From assembly GCA_029260765.1 (NCBI GenBank), contig JAJDCP010000071.1, positions 1 to 50,323 of the forward strand: a DNA stretch of 50,323 nucleotides. Direction: 5' to 3'. The position numbers were made by a program, and so were the translations under genes. This DNA is from Planctomycetota bacterium (lineage in GTDB: Bacteria > Planctomycetota > J058 > JAJDCP01). Position 1 is the first letter of the stretch. Every line of letters starts with the position of its first letter. Below are positions 40,568-49,900 of the stretch, piece after piece. The notes under the pieces are model-generated. The model saw nothing but the letters and a program-made list of their open reading frames with translations. It was not told the origin of the DNA and searched no databases.

Positions 40568-43222
40568 TCAGAGCATCTTCAGGGGGTCGCGTACCTCGAC
40601 CTCGCCAAATGGAGCCAGGGCGGGCCGCAGCTGCTCGGCAGAGCCAACTGCCGCGATGGCCAGGTTGTCCGGCTCGAGCCAGCGCAATGTCAGCGCATGC
40701 AGGGTCTGGGGATCGAGGTTCTCGATCGCCTGCGCCCGCCGATCCAATGAACCGGGCTGCTCGCCGTGCAGGAGCTCATCCAACGCCAGCCCGGCCTGGG
40801 CGACGACCGTCTCGTACAGAAACGGCAGCGAGCCGCAGATCTTGCCTTTCACCTGCTTGAGCTCGTCATCCGGTACCGCGTGTGCGCGCACCAGCTGCAG
40901 CTCTTCGAGCACGGCTTGGACAGCCTCGCGGGCATTCTGCACGGCCGTCGAGAGATGCACGAAGAAGGGCCCCGCCTGACGCCTGCTCAACAAGCCGCAA
41001 TCCACGGCATACACCAGACCCTCGCCGACCCGTAGCCGGCGAGGCAGCCGGCCCTGTACTCCGCCGCGGCTCAGGATCTCCATCAGCGCGTCCCAGCCGG
41101 GCTCGTCGGGATGCGCACGCGGCATGGCGACCTGGCCCAGGCGGATGTGCGCTTGGCTGAGCTCGGGCACATCGACCACCACCACCCGCCGGCGAGGCTG
41201 GGTGCGCGGCCAAAGCAATTTCGGGAGCGTTGCGGATGGCGGAAACGCGAGGATCTCCTGCATCGCCTGGCGGAGCGTGTCTTCGGGCAACGGACCTGCC
41301 ACCACTGCCGAGAGCCGGGAATGCACGAAGTGGTGGGCATGGAACTCCTGTACATGTGCGCGCTCGATGCATCCCAGATCATGCAGCCGTCCCCAGGGCA
41401 TGCGCCGGTAGGGATGCTCTGGGGGATACAGGCATTCGTAGAACGCTTCGACCAGGAGCTGTCCGGGTGAGCGCCTCTGGTAGCGCCGGCGCGTGACCGA
41501 CTCGGCCACCAAGCGCTGCACGCCGTGGTCGGGCAGGTCGGGCTGCCGCAGCAGACTCGCCATGTGGCGGAGCACAGCCTCGAAGCGGCTGGGCAGGCAG
41601 ATTCCCGAGAAGCTGGTCGCATCGGCATCTGTGCTGGGGCTGAAGCCGGTCCCCAGGCGGTCACTCAGCACCGCCAGGCTGTCTTCGCTCAAGCCACCCG
41701 CGCCGAGGTGGACCGCCCGCGCCGTCAGGGCCGCTAGACCTCCCAGGCCTTCAGGGTCGTCGCAGCTGCCCGCGTCGAAAGCGAGCGCGAAAGCCATGCA
41801 GGGCGCATCCGGCAGGGGGATCGCACGCAGCCGGGCAGGCCCGGCGCTTCCCGGCGGCGGTGTCAGATCGAGCGGTGCCCCCTCAACGTAGAGCCGCTCC
41901 GACGAGCGCCGCTTGCCCGCAACCTGTGGTTTGGATGGTGCCGTCGGCTCCGTGCGGCTGCGGCTGCACACCTGCACGCGCCGTTCGGGCTCGAGCCAGC
42001 GCTGTGCGGCTGCCTGCACGCGCGCACAGAGCTCGCGCGGGGGGATCTCGAGACATGCCAGGTCGGCATCGACCGCTTCGACCCCGCGCACGTCGGTGAC
42101 CTCGGCTTTGGCCAGGAACTGCGCGCGCTCACAGACCGACTGGAAGACCGCCGCCCGGCCCAATTGCCAGCGCTCGACGGCCCAGGCAACCTCAAGCGGA
42201 CGCACTCCTCCCTGCCGCACCCGCTCGACTTCGCCGCACAGAGCCTCGGCCAGCCGTGCGCTACGCACCGAGCGCGGCGCCATCGCCGACAACATCACGT
42301 AGCCAGCTTGCCGATGCCGCCCGGTCCGTGCGGACGCCGCCACGGCCAGTCTCTGCTCGCGTACCAGACGGCGCGCCAGCCGCGAGGCCCGTCCGCTGCC
42401 GAGAATGGAGGCCAGCAGATCGAGGTAGACCCGGTCCGGATCGTGCTTGGGCGGCCCCTGCCAGGCGAGGAAGACCGAGCCCAGCTCGTCAGGCGCTTCG
42501 AGTTCGATCAGCTGCGGCCTGTGGGGGCGTGGGGGCGTGGGCGGCTCAGGCCAGGCCGGGCCCGTGCGGCCGGCGCCGAAGCGGCGTTGCACGGCTGCCA
42601 GGGCCGCCTCGGCCTCGAAACCCCCGCTGATGGCGATGGCCAGATTGTTGCGCACGTAGTGGCGTTGATAGAACTGCGAGACTAGCGCGCGGTCGAAACC
42701 GCGTACGCTCTCTTCGGTGCCGACCAGCGGGAATCCGTACGGGTGGTCGGGATAGATCAGCGCGAGGATCTGCTCGAACACGGCCCCGTGCAATTTGTCC
42801 GAGACCCGCCCCCGGCGCTCTTCGAGCACTACGCGCGCTTCGGTGGCGAGTTGTTCGGCCGGCAGCTGCAGGTTGAAGAACCGGTCGGCTTCCATCTCGA
42901 GGTAGGCATCGAGCCGAGACGGCGGAAGCGAAGCGTAGAAGCAGGTCGCATCCTTGCCTGTGGAGGCGTTCTTCAGTCCTCCCCAGGATGCCAGGCGGGC
43001 GGCCATCACGCCTTCGGGAAAGCGTTCGCTGCCGAGGTCGTAGGCGTGTTCGAGGAAGTGGCTGAGCCCCTGTGTGCGGCGGTCTTCGACGATTCCGCCG
43101 ACCGGCAGGCAGAGGGCCACGCCGAGCACCTCAGGGTTCGGGCCCGGATCGAGCAGCACTGTCGGTCCTGAGGCGAGTTTGTGGCGGGTGAGGCCGGCGG
43201 TCAGGGCATGTCCTGGGGTCAA
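40568..43222 (-). CDS. M16 family zinc metallopeptidase (two-domain)
   Basis: An 884-residue M16 (pitrilysin/insulinase-type) peptidase. The inverted zinc motif HFLEH (55-59) and the downstream ligand Glu in ARVVLEE (~134-135), 75 residues later, are intact, so the N-terminal half is catalytic. The second half (~450-884) repeats the M16 fold without the zinc motif. No signal peptide is evident at the chosen TTG (AGGAG eight bases upstream); the N-terminus (LTAGLTRHKLASGPTVLLDP) starts directly with the first strand. The substrate is unknown. It is divergent from the small P-loop gene. Confidence 0.92.
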   Translation of the reverse strand: MTPGHALTAGLTRHKLASGPTVLLDPGPNPEVLGVALCLPVGGIVEDRRTQGLSHFLEHAYDLGSERFPEGVMAARLASWGGLKNASTGKDATCFYASLPPSRLDAYLEMEADRFFNLQLPAEQLATEARVVLEERRGRVSDKLHGAVFEQILALIYPDHPYGFPLVGTEESVRGFDRALVSQFYQRHYVRNNLAIAISGGFEAEAALAAVQRRFGAGRTGPAWPEPPTPPRPHRPQLIELEAPDELGSVFLAWQGPPKHDPDRVYLDLLASILGSGRASRLARRLVREQRLAVAASARTGRHRQAGYVMLSAMAPRSVRSARLAEALCGEVERVRQGGVRPLEVAWAVERWQLGRAAVFQSVCERAQFLAKAEVTDVRGVEAVDADLACLEIPPRELCARVQAAAQRWLEPERRVQVCSRSRTEPTAPSKPQVAGKRRSSERLYVEGAPLDLTPPPGSAGPARLRAIPLPDAPCMAFALAFDAGSCDDPEGLGGLAALTARAVHLGAGGLSEDSLAVLSDRLGTGFSPSTDADATSFSGICLPSRFEAVLRHMASLLRQPDLPDHGVQRLVAESVTRRRYQRRSPGQLLVEAFYECLYPPEHPYRRMPWGRLHDLGCIERAHVQEFHAHHFVHSRLSAVVAGPLPEDTLRQAMQEILAFPPSATLPKLLWPRTQPRRRVVVVDVPELSQAHIRLGQVAMPRAHPDEPGWDALMEILSRGGVQGRLPRRLRVGEGLVYAVDCGLLSRRQAGPFFVHLSTAVQNAREAVQAVLEELQLVRAHAVPDDELKQVKGKICGSLPFLYETVVAQAGLALDELLHGEQPGSLDRRAQAIENLDPQTLHALTLRWLEPDNLAIAAVGSAEQLRPALAPFGEVEVRDPLKML

Positions 43223-43326
43223 GGCTCGCGCTCCTGTCCGCGCTGCGCAGCCGTAGAGTCTACAGCCTGCTGGCGGGAGATGGTATCATTCGCTGGCACA
43301 CACACAGCATTGAGCAGGGGGAAGGC

Positions 43327-43884
43327 ATGCGGATTGGGATTTCGGGAGCGGCGGGCACAGGCAAGACGACGCTCGCCAAGGCGCTCGCCAAACACCACAA
43401 CCTGCCGGTCATTGGCGACCCGACAGAGCGCGCGTTGCGCGAGCACGGCCGCCTCGGCTGGAGTGGAATCCAGGACGCCGCCGAGCGCCGCAATATCCGC
43501 CTGCGAACGTTTCAGATCAAGATCCAGGAAGAGCTCGAGGCCCCTACGTTCATCTCCGACAAGACGGTGGTCGACTTCCTGGCCTACTGGATGCTCAACC
43601 AATCGGGTATCGAGGGCGAGGTGCGCAATTTTGAGGTCCTGGACATGGTGAAGCACCATCTCGGGACCTACGACTACATCTTCGTGCTGCCCTGGCGCAA
43701 AGAAATCACTCCCGGGGAGAAGCGCAACGCCAACCCGATCCATCAGTTGCGCATCCAGAGTTGCATCGAGGGCCTCTACTCGGTGCTCAATTGCGGCACC
43801 TTCCGCGCTCACTACACCTTCGGCGAAGATCTCGACACCTTCCTCGACCGCACGCTGCTGCCGCCCAAGTGGCAGAGGATCTGA
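43327..43884 (+). CDS. Small P-loop ATPase/kinase-like protein (AAA_28/NadR type)
   Basis: A 185-residue protein beginning RIGISGAAGTGKTTLAKALA (Walker A). SDKTVVDFLAYW is the Walker-B-like part, and LGTYDYIFVLPWRKEI is typical of the AAA_28 group, which is related to the nucleoside-kinase domain of NadR. A kinase of a small metabolite is plausible but the substrate cannot be told. ATG lies behind GGGGGAAGG. A short CA repeat lies in the 104-base gap before it. Confidence 0.8.
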   Translation: MRIGISGAAGTGKTTLAKALAKHHNLPVIGDPTERALREHGRLGWSGIQDAAERRNIRLRTFQIKIQEELEAPTFISDKTVVDFLAYWMLNQSGIEGEVRNFEVLDMVKHHLGTYDYIFVLPWRKEITPGEKRNANPIHQLRIQSCIEGLYSVLNCGTFRAHYTFGEDLDTFLDRTLLPPKWQRI

Positions 43885-43903
43885 GGCGACCGTTTTCTTC
43901 TGT

Positions 43904-44350
43904 CTACGCCCCGGTCTGTCCGCGAATCTTCACGCTGTCGCCCTCGAAGGCGACGATCTTGGCGATGAAGCTCTCGGGAATCAGCATCGGTTGCATATGT
44001 TCGTCGACCGCACAGTGCACCGTCGAGCCGAGCGCCACCAGCCGGTTCTCTTTGCGGTGGATCATCTTGAAGCGGAATCTGAAGGAATGCCGCCCGATCT
44101 CGGCAACCCGGACCGAGATCACCAGAGGATCATCGAGCCGGGCCGGGCTCTTGAAGTCGCATTCGGCGTGGGCGACGACGTTCTCGAAGTCCTTGATCGG
44201 GCGGATGCCTTCGGCCAGTCCGAGGTTGCGCAAGTAGTCGACGCGGCCGACTTCCATGTATGTGAAGAAATGGCCGTGGAAGACGATGGCCATCGCATCG
44301 GTCTCGGGCAAGCGGACACGCACGTCGGTGGTGAAGTGGAAGAGCTCCAA
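43904..44350 (-). CDS. YbgC/4HBT-type acyl-CoA thioesterase
   Basis: A 148-residue hotdog-fold protein. The active-site region VRLPETDAMAIVFHGHFFTY holds the catalytic Asp; MEVGRVDYLRNLGL and ARLDDPLVISVRVAEIG follow as in 4-hydroxybenzoyl-CoA thioesterase-like proteins. It should hydrolyse acyl-CoA thioesters. The start is TTG with AGGAG eight bases upstream. It follows the TPR glycosyltransferase by 15 bases. Tol-Pal genes, frequent neighbours of ybgC, are absent. Confidence 0.9.
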   Translation of the reverse strand: MELFHFTTDVRVRLPETDAMAIVFHGHFFTYMEVGRVDYLRNLGLAEGIRPIKDFENVVAHAECDFKSPARLDDPLVISVRVAEIGRHSFRFRFKMIHRKENRLVALGSTVHCAVDEHMQPMLIPESFIAKIVAFEGDSVKIRGQTGA

Positions 44351-44365
44351 GCTGAGGACTCCTGT

Positions 44366-45973
44366 CTAGTGGGCCGCGCGTGAGCCCTGGCCGACAAGCG
44401 TGGCCTGCAGGTTGGCGAGCTCCGGCGGCAGCACGCGCTCGAAGTCGGCCAGGCCGGTGGCAAGATCACCGCGGCCGGGCGCCAGAAGGCACAATCCCTC
44501 GCTGTCGAGCAGCGGATGGCTCGCATAACCACGGGCTTCGGCCTCTTCGATGAAGAACAGCAGGGCCTCGTCATCGCTGTCGCGGAACGACACCTTCTGG
44601 AAGACGCTGTGGCGGAACGCCAGGCAGCTGCCGAAGTAGCCACGGTCTTCATGCTTCTTGCTCGGGCGAAGGAAACCGCAGCGCCGGTCTTCAGCCCGCA
44701 GCAGCCAGAGCCCTGCCAGGTAGACCAGGTCCTGGTCTTCGAGCAGCGCGGCCAGCCGTTCCAGGTAGCGGGGGCCATACGCGGCCTGAGGCTCCCATAG
44801 CACAATGCGCCCACCGTACACCAACTCGCGCGCCAGCTCGAGTTTGGTACCCAGCGAGGTCGGTGTCGGCAGGTATTGGTAGCTCACGCGCGGGTCTTGG
44901 CTGTTCCTCAGCGCCAGATCGGGCTCGGGTCCATCGTCGAGCACCAGCAGCTCGCGATCCTGCCAGGTCTGGGTAGCGAAGCCTTCCAGCACAGGCCCGG
45001 GAAGGCCTGAGCAGGCGATGACCACACTGACGCGCTCGGGAGCGCGGGGCCGTACGCGGCGGAAACGCGGGGCATCGCGCCTGTCGAGCGGCAGGCCGCG
45101 GTTGCAGGCTTCGATGCCTTCTTGCGGCTCCCAGCCGTACTTGAGGGGATCGCAGTGCCGCGTCCAGGGAGGCGGCCGCCGCAGTCCCCATGCGCTGCGG
45201 TACCACAGCCGCGCCTTCTCAAGCTCGTTCAGCGAGCGGTACAGATCGCCCAGCAGGCAGTGGATCTCGGCGAAGCGTGGATCGAGGCGCAGCGCGCTGA
45301 AAGCCAGCGACAAGGCTTCGTCGTGGTTGCCCTGGTGTTGCAGGTAGCGGACGAATGCGCACATGGCCAGGATGCGTATCTCGCCCGCACCCTGTTGCGC
45401 GAGTGTCCGCAGTGTCTCCAGCGCGCTCTTGCGCTGCACAGGATCTTCGGACTGGAAGAGGGCGGCGGCCTGGTCGAAACCATCGAAGCCCAGCAGAGGC
45501 TTGTGCACCGTCAATACCGGGCTGGGATGGGTGGACCCGTCGATCTCGGGAGCCTCGGCATCACCTCCCACGAAACGTACGCCCGGGTGGGCCCGCATCA
45601 GCCGCACGGCTCTGCGTGGGACCCCCGACTCGTCGACGATGTGCACGGGCGCGGCCAACGCGTTGCCGGGTCCGCCACGGTCTTCGGGTTGCCGCAGCCA
45701 TGCGCTCAGCAAGACGCAGGCCTCGGGCTCGAGCCGTTCTCCCTCCTCGAGCCACAACACCCAGCCCCGAGCCTTGTCCAACAGGCGGTTGCGTGCCTCT
45801 GCCCGGTCGCAGGAGCGCCCATCGATCGCGTCGACGAAGCCTGTGCGCAAGGGTCTATCCGTAACTGCCAGCAGTGGGCGTCCGCTCAGCTCAGCGGCTT
45901 GCAGGCGGGTGTCGAGCACAGACTCGCGATCGATGAGGGTCGCGATACTCAGGGTATGTTCACTCGAGCTCAA
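44366..45973 (-). CDS. TPR-containing family 2 glycosyltransferase-like protein
   Basis: A 535-residue cytoplasmic protein in three parts. The N-terminal ~180 residues look like the second half of a GT-A fold (GWVLWLEEGERLEPEACVLL, VHIVDESGVPRRAVRLMRAH). A TPR part follows (AMCAFVRYLQHQGNHDEALS, AEIHCLLGDLYRSLNELEKA). The C-terminal part is a second GT-A-like domain (VSVVIACSGLPGPVLEGFAT, ELLVLDDGPEPD, RYLERLAALLEDQDLVYLAG). DxD-like motifs are not clear in either, so activity is uncertain. The TTG start overlaps the ThpR-like gene by 14 bases. Confidence 0.75.
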   Translation of the reverse strand: MSSSEHTLSIATLIDRESVLDTRLQAAELSGRPLLAVTDRPLRTGFVDAIDGRSCDRAEARNRLLDKARGWVLWLEEGERLEPEACVLLSAWLRQPEDRGGPGNALAAPVHIVDESGVPRRAVRLMRAHPGVRFVGGDAEAPEIDGSTHPSPVLTVHKPLLGFDGFDQAAALFQSEDPVQRKSALETLRTLAQQGAGEIRILAMCAFVRYLQHQGNHDEALSLAFSALRLDPRFAEIHCLLGDLYRSLNELEKARLWYRSAWGLRRPPPWTRHCDPLKYGWEPQEGIEACNRGLPLDRRDAPRFRRVRPRAPERVSVVIACSGLPGPVLEGFATQTWQDRELLVLDDGPEPDLALRNSQDPRVSYQYLPTPTSLGTKLELARELVYGGRIVLWEPQAAYGPRYLERLAALLEDQDLVYLAGLWLLRAEDRRCGFLRPSKKHEDRGYFGSCLAFRHSVFQKVSFRDSDDEALLFFIEEAEARGYASHPLLDSEGLCLLAPGRGDLATGLADFERVLPPELANLQATLVGQGSRAAH

Positions 45974-46520
45974 AGCGGGCTTCCTGTGTGTAGCGTGCCC
46001 CTTCGGGCAGCAGGCGGCTGGAAATGAGCGCGAACGCAGTCACGGCGAACGGTTCGACAACGCGCAGCGTCTGCTGCAGAAACGGCTGCAGTGCGTCCCG
46101 GCCCTGGCGATCGTTCGTGCGGCGCACGCGGGCCACAGTCACGTGAGGGCGCAGGGGTTTGTGGTCGTATGGCAGGTCTGCTTGCGTGAGCTGCTCGCAG
46201 ATCTTGCGATGCAGCTCTGGCAGCGCGCTGGCGGGCTTCGCATGTGCTGCCACCCAAAGCACTCGGGCGGGTCCGCGCTTGGGGAAACGGCCCCGCCCCT
46301 CCAGGCTGAGCAGGAAGGAGCCGGCCTGCACGTGGGCCAGGGCAGCCTCGAGCGCTGGCTGACGCGCTCCGGCCAGGGTGCCCACGAACGCCAGCGTCAG
46401 ATGCAGCTGCTCGGAGCGCAGCCAGCGGACTCCAGGCAACGGAATGTGCACCGTGCGCAGCCGGTTCTTGGCGGCGGCAGGCAGCTCGATGGCGATGAAG
46501 AGGCGCTTGCTGGCGGCCAC
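45960..46520 (-). CDS. thpR: RNA 2',3'-cyclic phosphodiesterase / 2'-5' RNA ligase family
   Basis: A 186-residue two-histidine phosphoesterase. The two HxTx motifs are HLTLAF and HVTVAR; KRLFIAIELP at the N-terminus is typical. ThpR-like proteins open 2',3'-cyclic phosphates and can join tRNA halves through 2'-5' bonds in vitro. The GTG chosen gives the standard N-terminus; the frame stays open upstream and overlaps the next gene if extended. It is in a run of minus-strand genes with short gaps. Confidence 0.9.
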   Translation of the reverse strand: MAASKRLFIAIELPAAAKNRLRTVHIPLPGVRWLRSEQLHLTLAFVGTLAGARQPALEAALAHVQAGSFLLSLEGRGRFPKRGPARVLWVAAHAKPASALPELHRKICEQLTQADLPYDHKPLRPHVTVARVRRTNDRQGRDALQPFLQQTLRVVEPFAVTAFALISSRLLPEGARYTQEARFELE

Positions 46521-46558
46521 GCATCCTGTTCTCCGGCCGGGGTCTGAGCAGGATACCA

Positions 46559-46888
46559 TCATGCATAGCGGATGTGGAATTGTGGGTCGCCCTCGAGCCA
46601 CCACAGCACGACGAAATGGTGCAGCAAGTCCGACAGCAGAAGCGCCCAGCCCAGCGTCCAGCCCCAACGGCGCCAGCGCCCCGGCAGCAGGCTACCGAAC
46701 AGCAGGATCAGCAGGCCGAAATAGCCGTGATGGATGCGGTAGCCCAGGGTGAGGGGGGCCAACCAGGAAGTGTCTCGGGTGACTTGGACACCCCCGAGAT
46801 AGCGGCCGGCGAGGGTGACAGCCTCGATGGCCAGGCCCCACAGGGTGCCGTAGAGCATCATGGTGTGGGCGGCCGATTTACGGGCCAT
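46559..46888 (-). CDS. Small polytopic membrane protein
   Basis: A 109-residue protein with about three membrane helices: LYGTLWGLAIEAVTLAG, YFGLLILLFGSLLPG and GWALLLSDLLHHFVVLWW. Basic residues between helices (GRWRRWG) set the topology. No family is recognised. The ATG has GGAG five bases upstream. It follows the large cationic repeat protein by 24 bases, so the two are probably in one transcript. Confidence 0.65.
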   Translation of the reverse strand: MARKSAAHTMMLYGTLWGLAIEAVTLAGRYLGGVQVTRDTSWLAPLTLGYRIHHGYFGLLILLFGSLLPGRWRRWGWTLGWALLLSDLLHHFVVLWWLEGDPQFHIRYA

Positions 46889-46912
46889 GGGAACTCCACG
46901 GAGCGCGCTGTG

Positions 46913-49900
46913 TTAGAAGCTGAAGCCCTTGAAGTCGGCACCGCGGATCGAGTCGGACTCGAGCTCGTCGTGCAGCAGCTCCAATACCTGGTTGGACAGC
47001 TCATCGAGGAAGGACTCGCCGTCGATCTTGGGCTTGGCACCGTAGATCTTCATCGCGCGTTCCAGCTGGTCGCCACTGACGTGCTCTTTCGCCTTGGGCT
47101 TGGCCGGGATGGCGTTGGCAAGCGAAGTTGTCGGTGCAGCCGTGGATTTCGCGTGCACGACCCGCGGCGCTGAACCGGTCAGCACCGAGGTCTTGGTCTG
47201 CATGTGGCTGGTTTGCTGCGAGTAGCTGCTGTAGGTCTTCAGGTATGCGGCTTCGCTGGCCTCCGCTTCACCTTCGACGTCCCGGCCAAAACGGCCGGAT
47301 GCGTTGTGATGGAATTTGGCGTGCTTCGACTCGTGCGCGATGATCGCGGCTTTGTCTGCGAAATCGCCCTGACCCTGACCCGCGCCATAGTAGGTCTGCT
47401 TGCCGACGGTAAAGGCTTTGGCGCCGAAGCGTTGGGCCAGTTTTGCGGCGCGGGCGCTGACGTCCATCTTGATCGGACCGGGATCGAAGCCGGCGGCCTT
47501 TTCGATCTTAAGGCGCTGGTTGAAGGACATCGTGTTGGCGCCGGCTTGGGGCTTGTGCAGTTGCAGCTCGCCGGCGAGGGCGTCTGCTTGCGCGTCGGCT
47601 TCGCGTCCCTTGAAGAACATCGAGCGAGAGCGCCGTGCCCCCGCCAGGCGGTGGGCGAAGTCGAAGATGCGGTTCTGCAGTCCGTACTTCCGACCGTGGC
47701 GGATGCGCGCGAAGCGGCGCGGCACGGTCTCTCCACGGAGCCGGAACATGCGCCGGACGCGCTTCTGGTCCATGGTCGAGAGTCTCTGCAGATCGATCTC
47801 GATCTCGCCGGGAATCTCGAGCGCGTTGCTGTCGCCCTGGGGTGCGGCAAGACGCTCGAGCTTGCGGCCCTCGGTCAAGCGGGTCACGCCGGCCCGCGCC
47901 TCGATGGCGCGTTGGTTGGGGCGCTTGCTGAAGGTATTGCGCAGGTTGCCGAAACGGTCGTCGCGGTTGACCTGCCCCGCCCGTTTGCGACGCCGGCCTG
48001 CGATGCGTGCCCGGATCAACTGCTGCTCTGGAGACATGCAGGGCTGTACGCGTGACTTGTCGACCCAGGCGTCGAGACGCCCGCGTCCGAGCACTTTGAC
48101 CCAGCTGCCCTGGAAGAGCGCGCGCTCTTCGGGGGTCATCTCCAAGACCGCCAGGACGGTCCCCGGAGACGCGCGTTCGAGGCGGATGCCGGGGAAGGGC
48201 GGCCGCGACGTCGGGCGATCGAGGATCTCAGCACCCTTCGGATGCACGACCCGGACCCAGCTCATCACGCGGTTCGCCTCGCGAGCGATGTCGGTCGGGT
48301 TGCGCTCGGGCAGCAGGCCGCGCAGGGTACGGTGCAGCTCGTAACTGGGCCGCAGCTTGCCGAAACGGTGACGTACGCGGCTCCAGCGGATCCGCATGCC
48401 ACGGGTATGGATCGTGTCGCCGCGTGCGAATCCGGCCCGCTTGTACAGGCCGAACAGGGTCCGGTAGGGACGCTGCTTCTGCCAGCTCTCGCCACCTTCG
48501 TCGGCCATGCGGTAGACGCCGGGGCGGCGCGGATGGCCGAGAGCGCGACGCAGCCGGGATTCGCCCTTGAACAAGCGGAACAGGTTCTGGTCTTCGACCT
48601 GCAGCACTTTCCAGCGTTCGTTGGTCGGCCGCTTCATCAGTTCTGAAGGAGGCTTGCGTTTGTCGCTGATGATGCCGGTGTAGGCCTTGCGGAAGCGGCT
48701 AAAGCTCGCCTGCACACGGGTGAGCAGCTTCAGGCGGTCGCGCAGACCTCTTCCTTGGTGGGCCTTGCGGCGTCTCGCCCACCAACCTCGGACCAGGCTG
48801 CCCAGCCGGCCGAAGAGTCCCCGGCGGCCGCCGCGTCTGCGAGCGCGACGGCGCCTGCGCCTGCTTCCAGAGTTCGATAGCGCAGCGCCGAGCAATGCTC
48901 CCACGCCGCCGCCGACCAGGGCGCCGAGGGCCCCGCCAAGCAGCCCGCCCACGACCGCTCCCGCGGCCGCGCCGCCAAGCATCGAGCGCAGCCGGTTGCC
49001 TTGCTTCGAGCCGCCGTGTTTGCGGCACAGCTTTTCGGTGAATCGTTGTGCCCGGCGTTGCCGGCGCCGTGCGCGTCTGCGCGCTGCGCGAGTGCGGGCG
49101 GGCTTCTTGCGGCGTTTGCTCAGGCCGCGCAGCAGGACTCCGCCGAGGGCACCCAGACCCGCGCCGAGCACTGCCCCCATCGGGCCGCCCATCACGCCGC
49201 CGAGCACCGCGCCACCTACGGCCATGCCGAGGATGCCGCGCAGTCCGCTGCGCGTCTTGCGAGGCGATGGCGGCTTGCTACAGCCCTGGCCGCGGCTTCC
49301 GTTTCGGCTTCCGCCACGGGTCATGAGCCCGCCGGCCAGTCCGCCCAGGCCGATCCCCACGGCCATTCCAACCGGGCCGCCCAACAGGCCTCCGGCGAGA
49401 CCACCCAGAGCAGCGCCCGCGGCGACTTTACGCAGACCCCACAGCTTGCGGCCCACGGCGCGCGCTCCGCCCGCTACGCGGCCGGCGATGCTGCGCGCAC
49501 CGGCGGCGACTCTGGAGCCAACACTGCGCAGGCCGCCACCGATCTTTTTCAGGCCACCCCAGAGCCAACTGCCAGCCTTCTTGGCGCCGCGGCCGATAGC
49601 GCGAGCGCCCCGGCCCACCGCAGAGGCGGCACCCTTGGTCCTGCCCCAGAGCCAGCTGCCAGCCTTCTTGACACCACCGATCACACGCCGTGCGCCGCCG
49701 AGAGCTGCGCCGCCCGCGAGAGCCAGTCCGCCAACGGCGAGACCGCCGACGGCGAGGGCTCCCCTGCCGATGGCACGCGCACCGCGACCGACTGCGGAGG
49801 CAGCGCCCTTGGCCTTGCCCCAGAGCCAGCTGCCGGTCCGTCGTGCGCCGCGGCCGATGGCCCGAACGCCTCGTCCGACTGCGGAGGCTGCGCCCCTGGC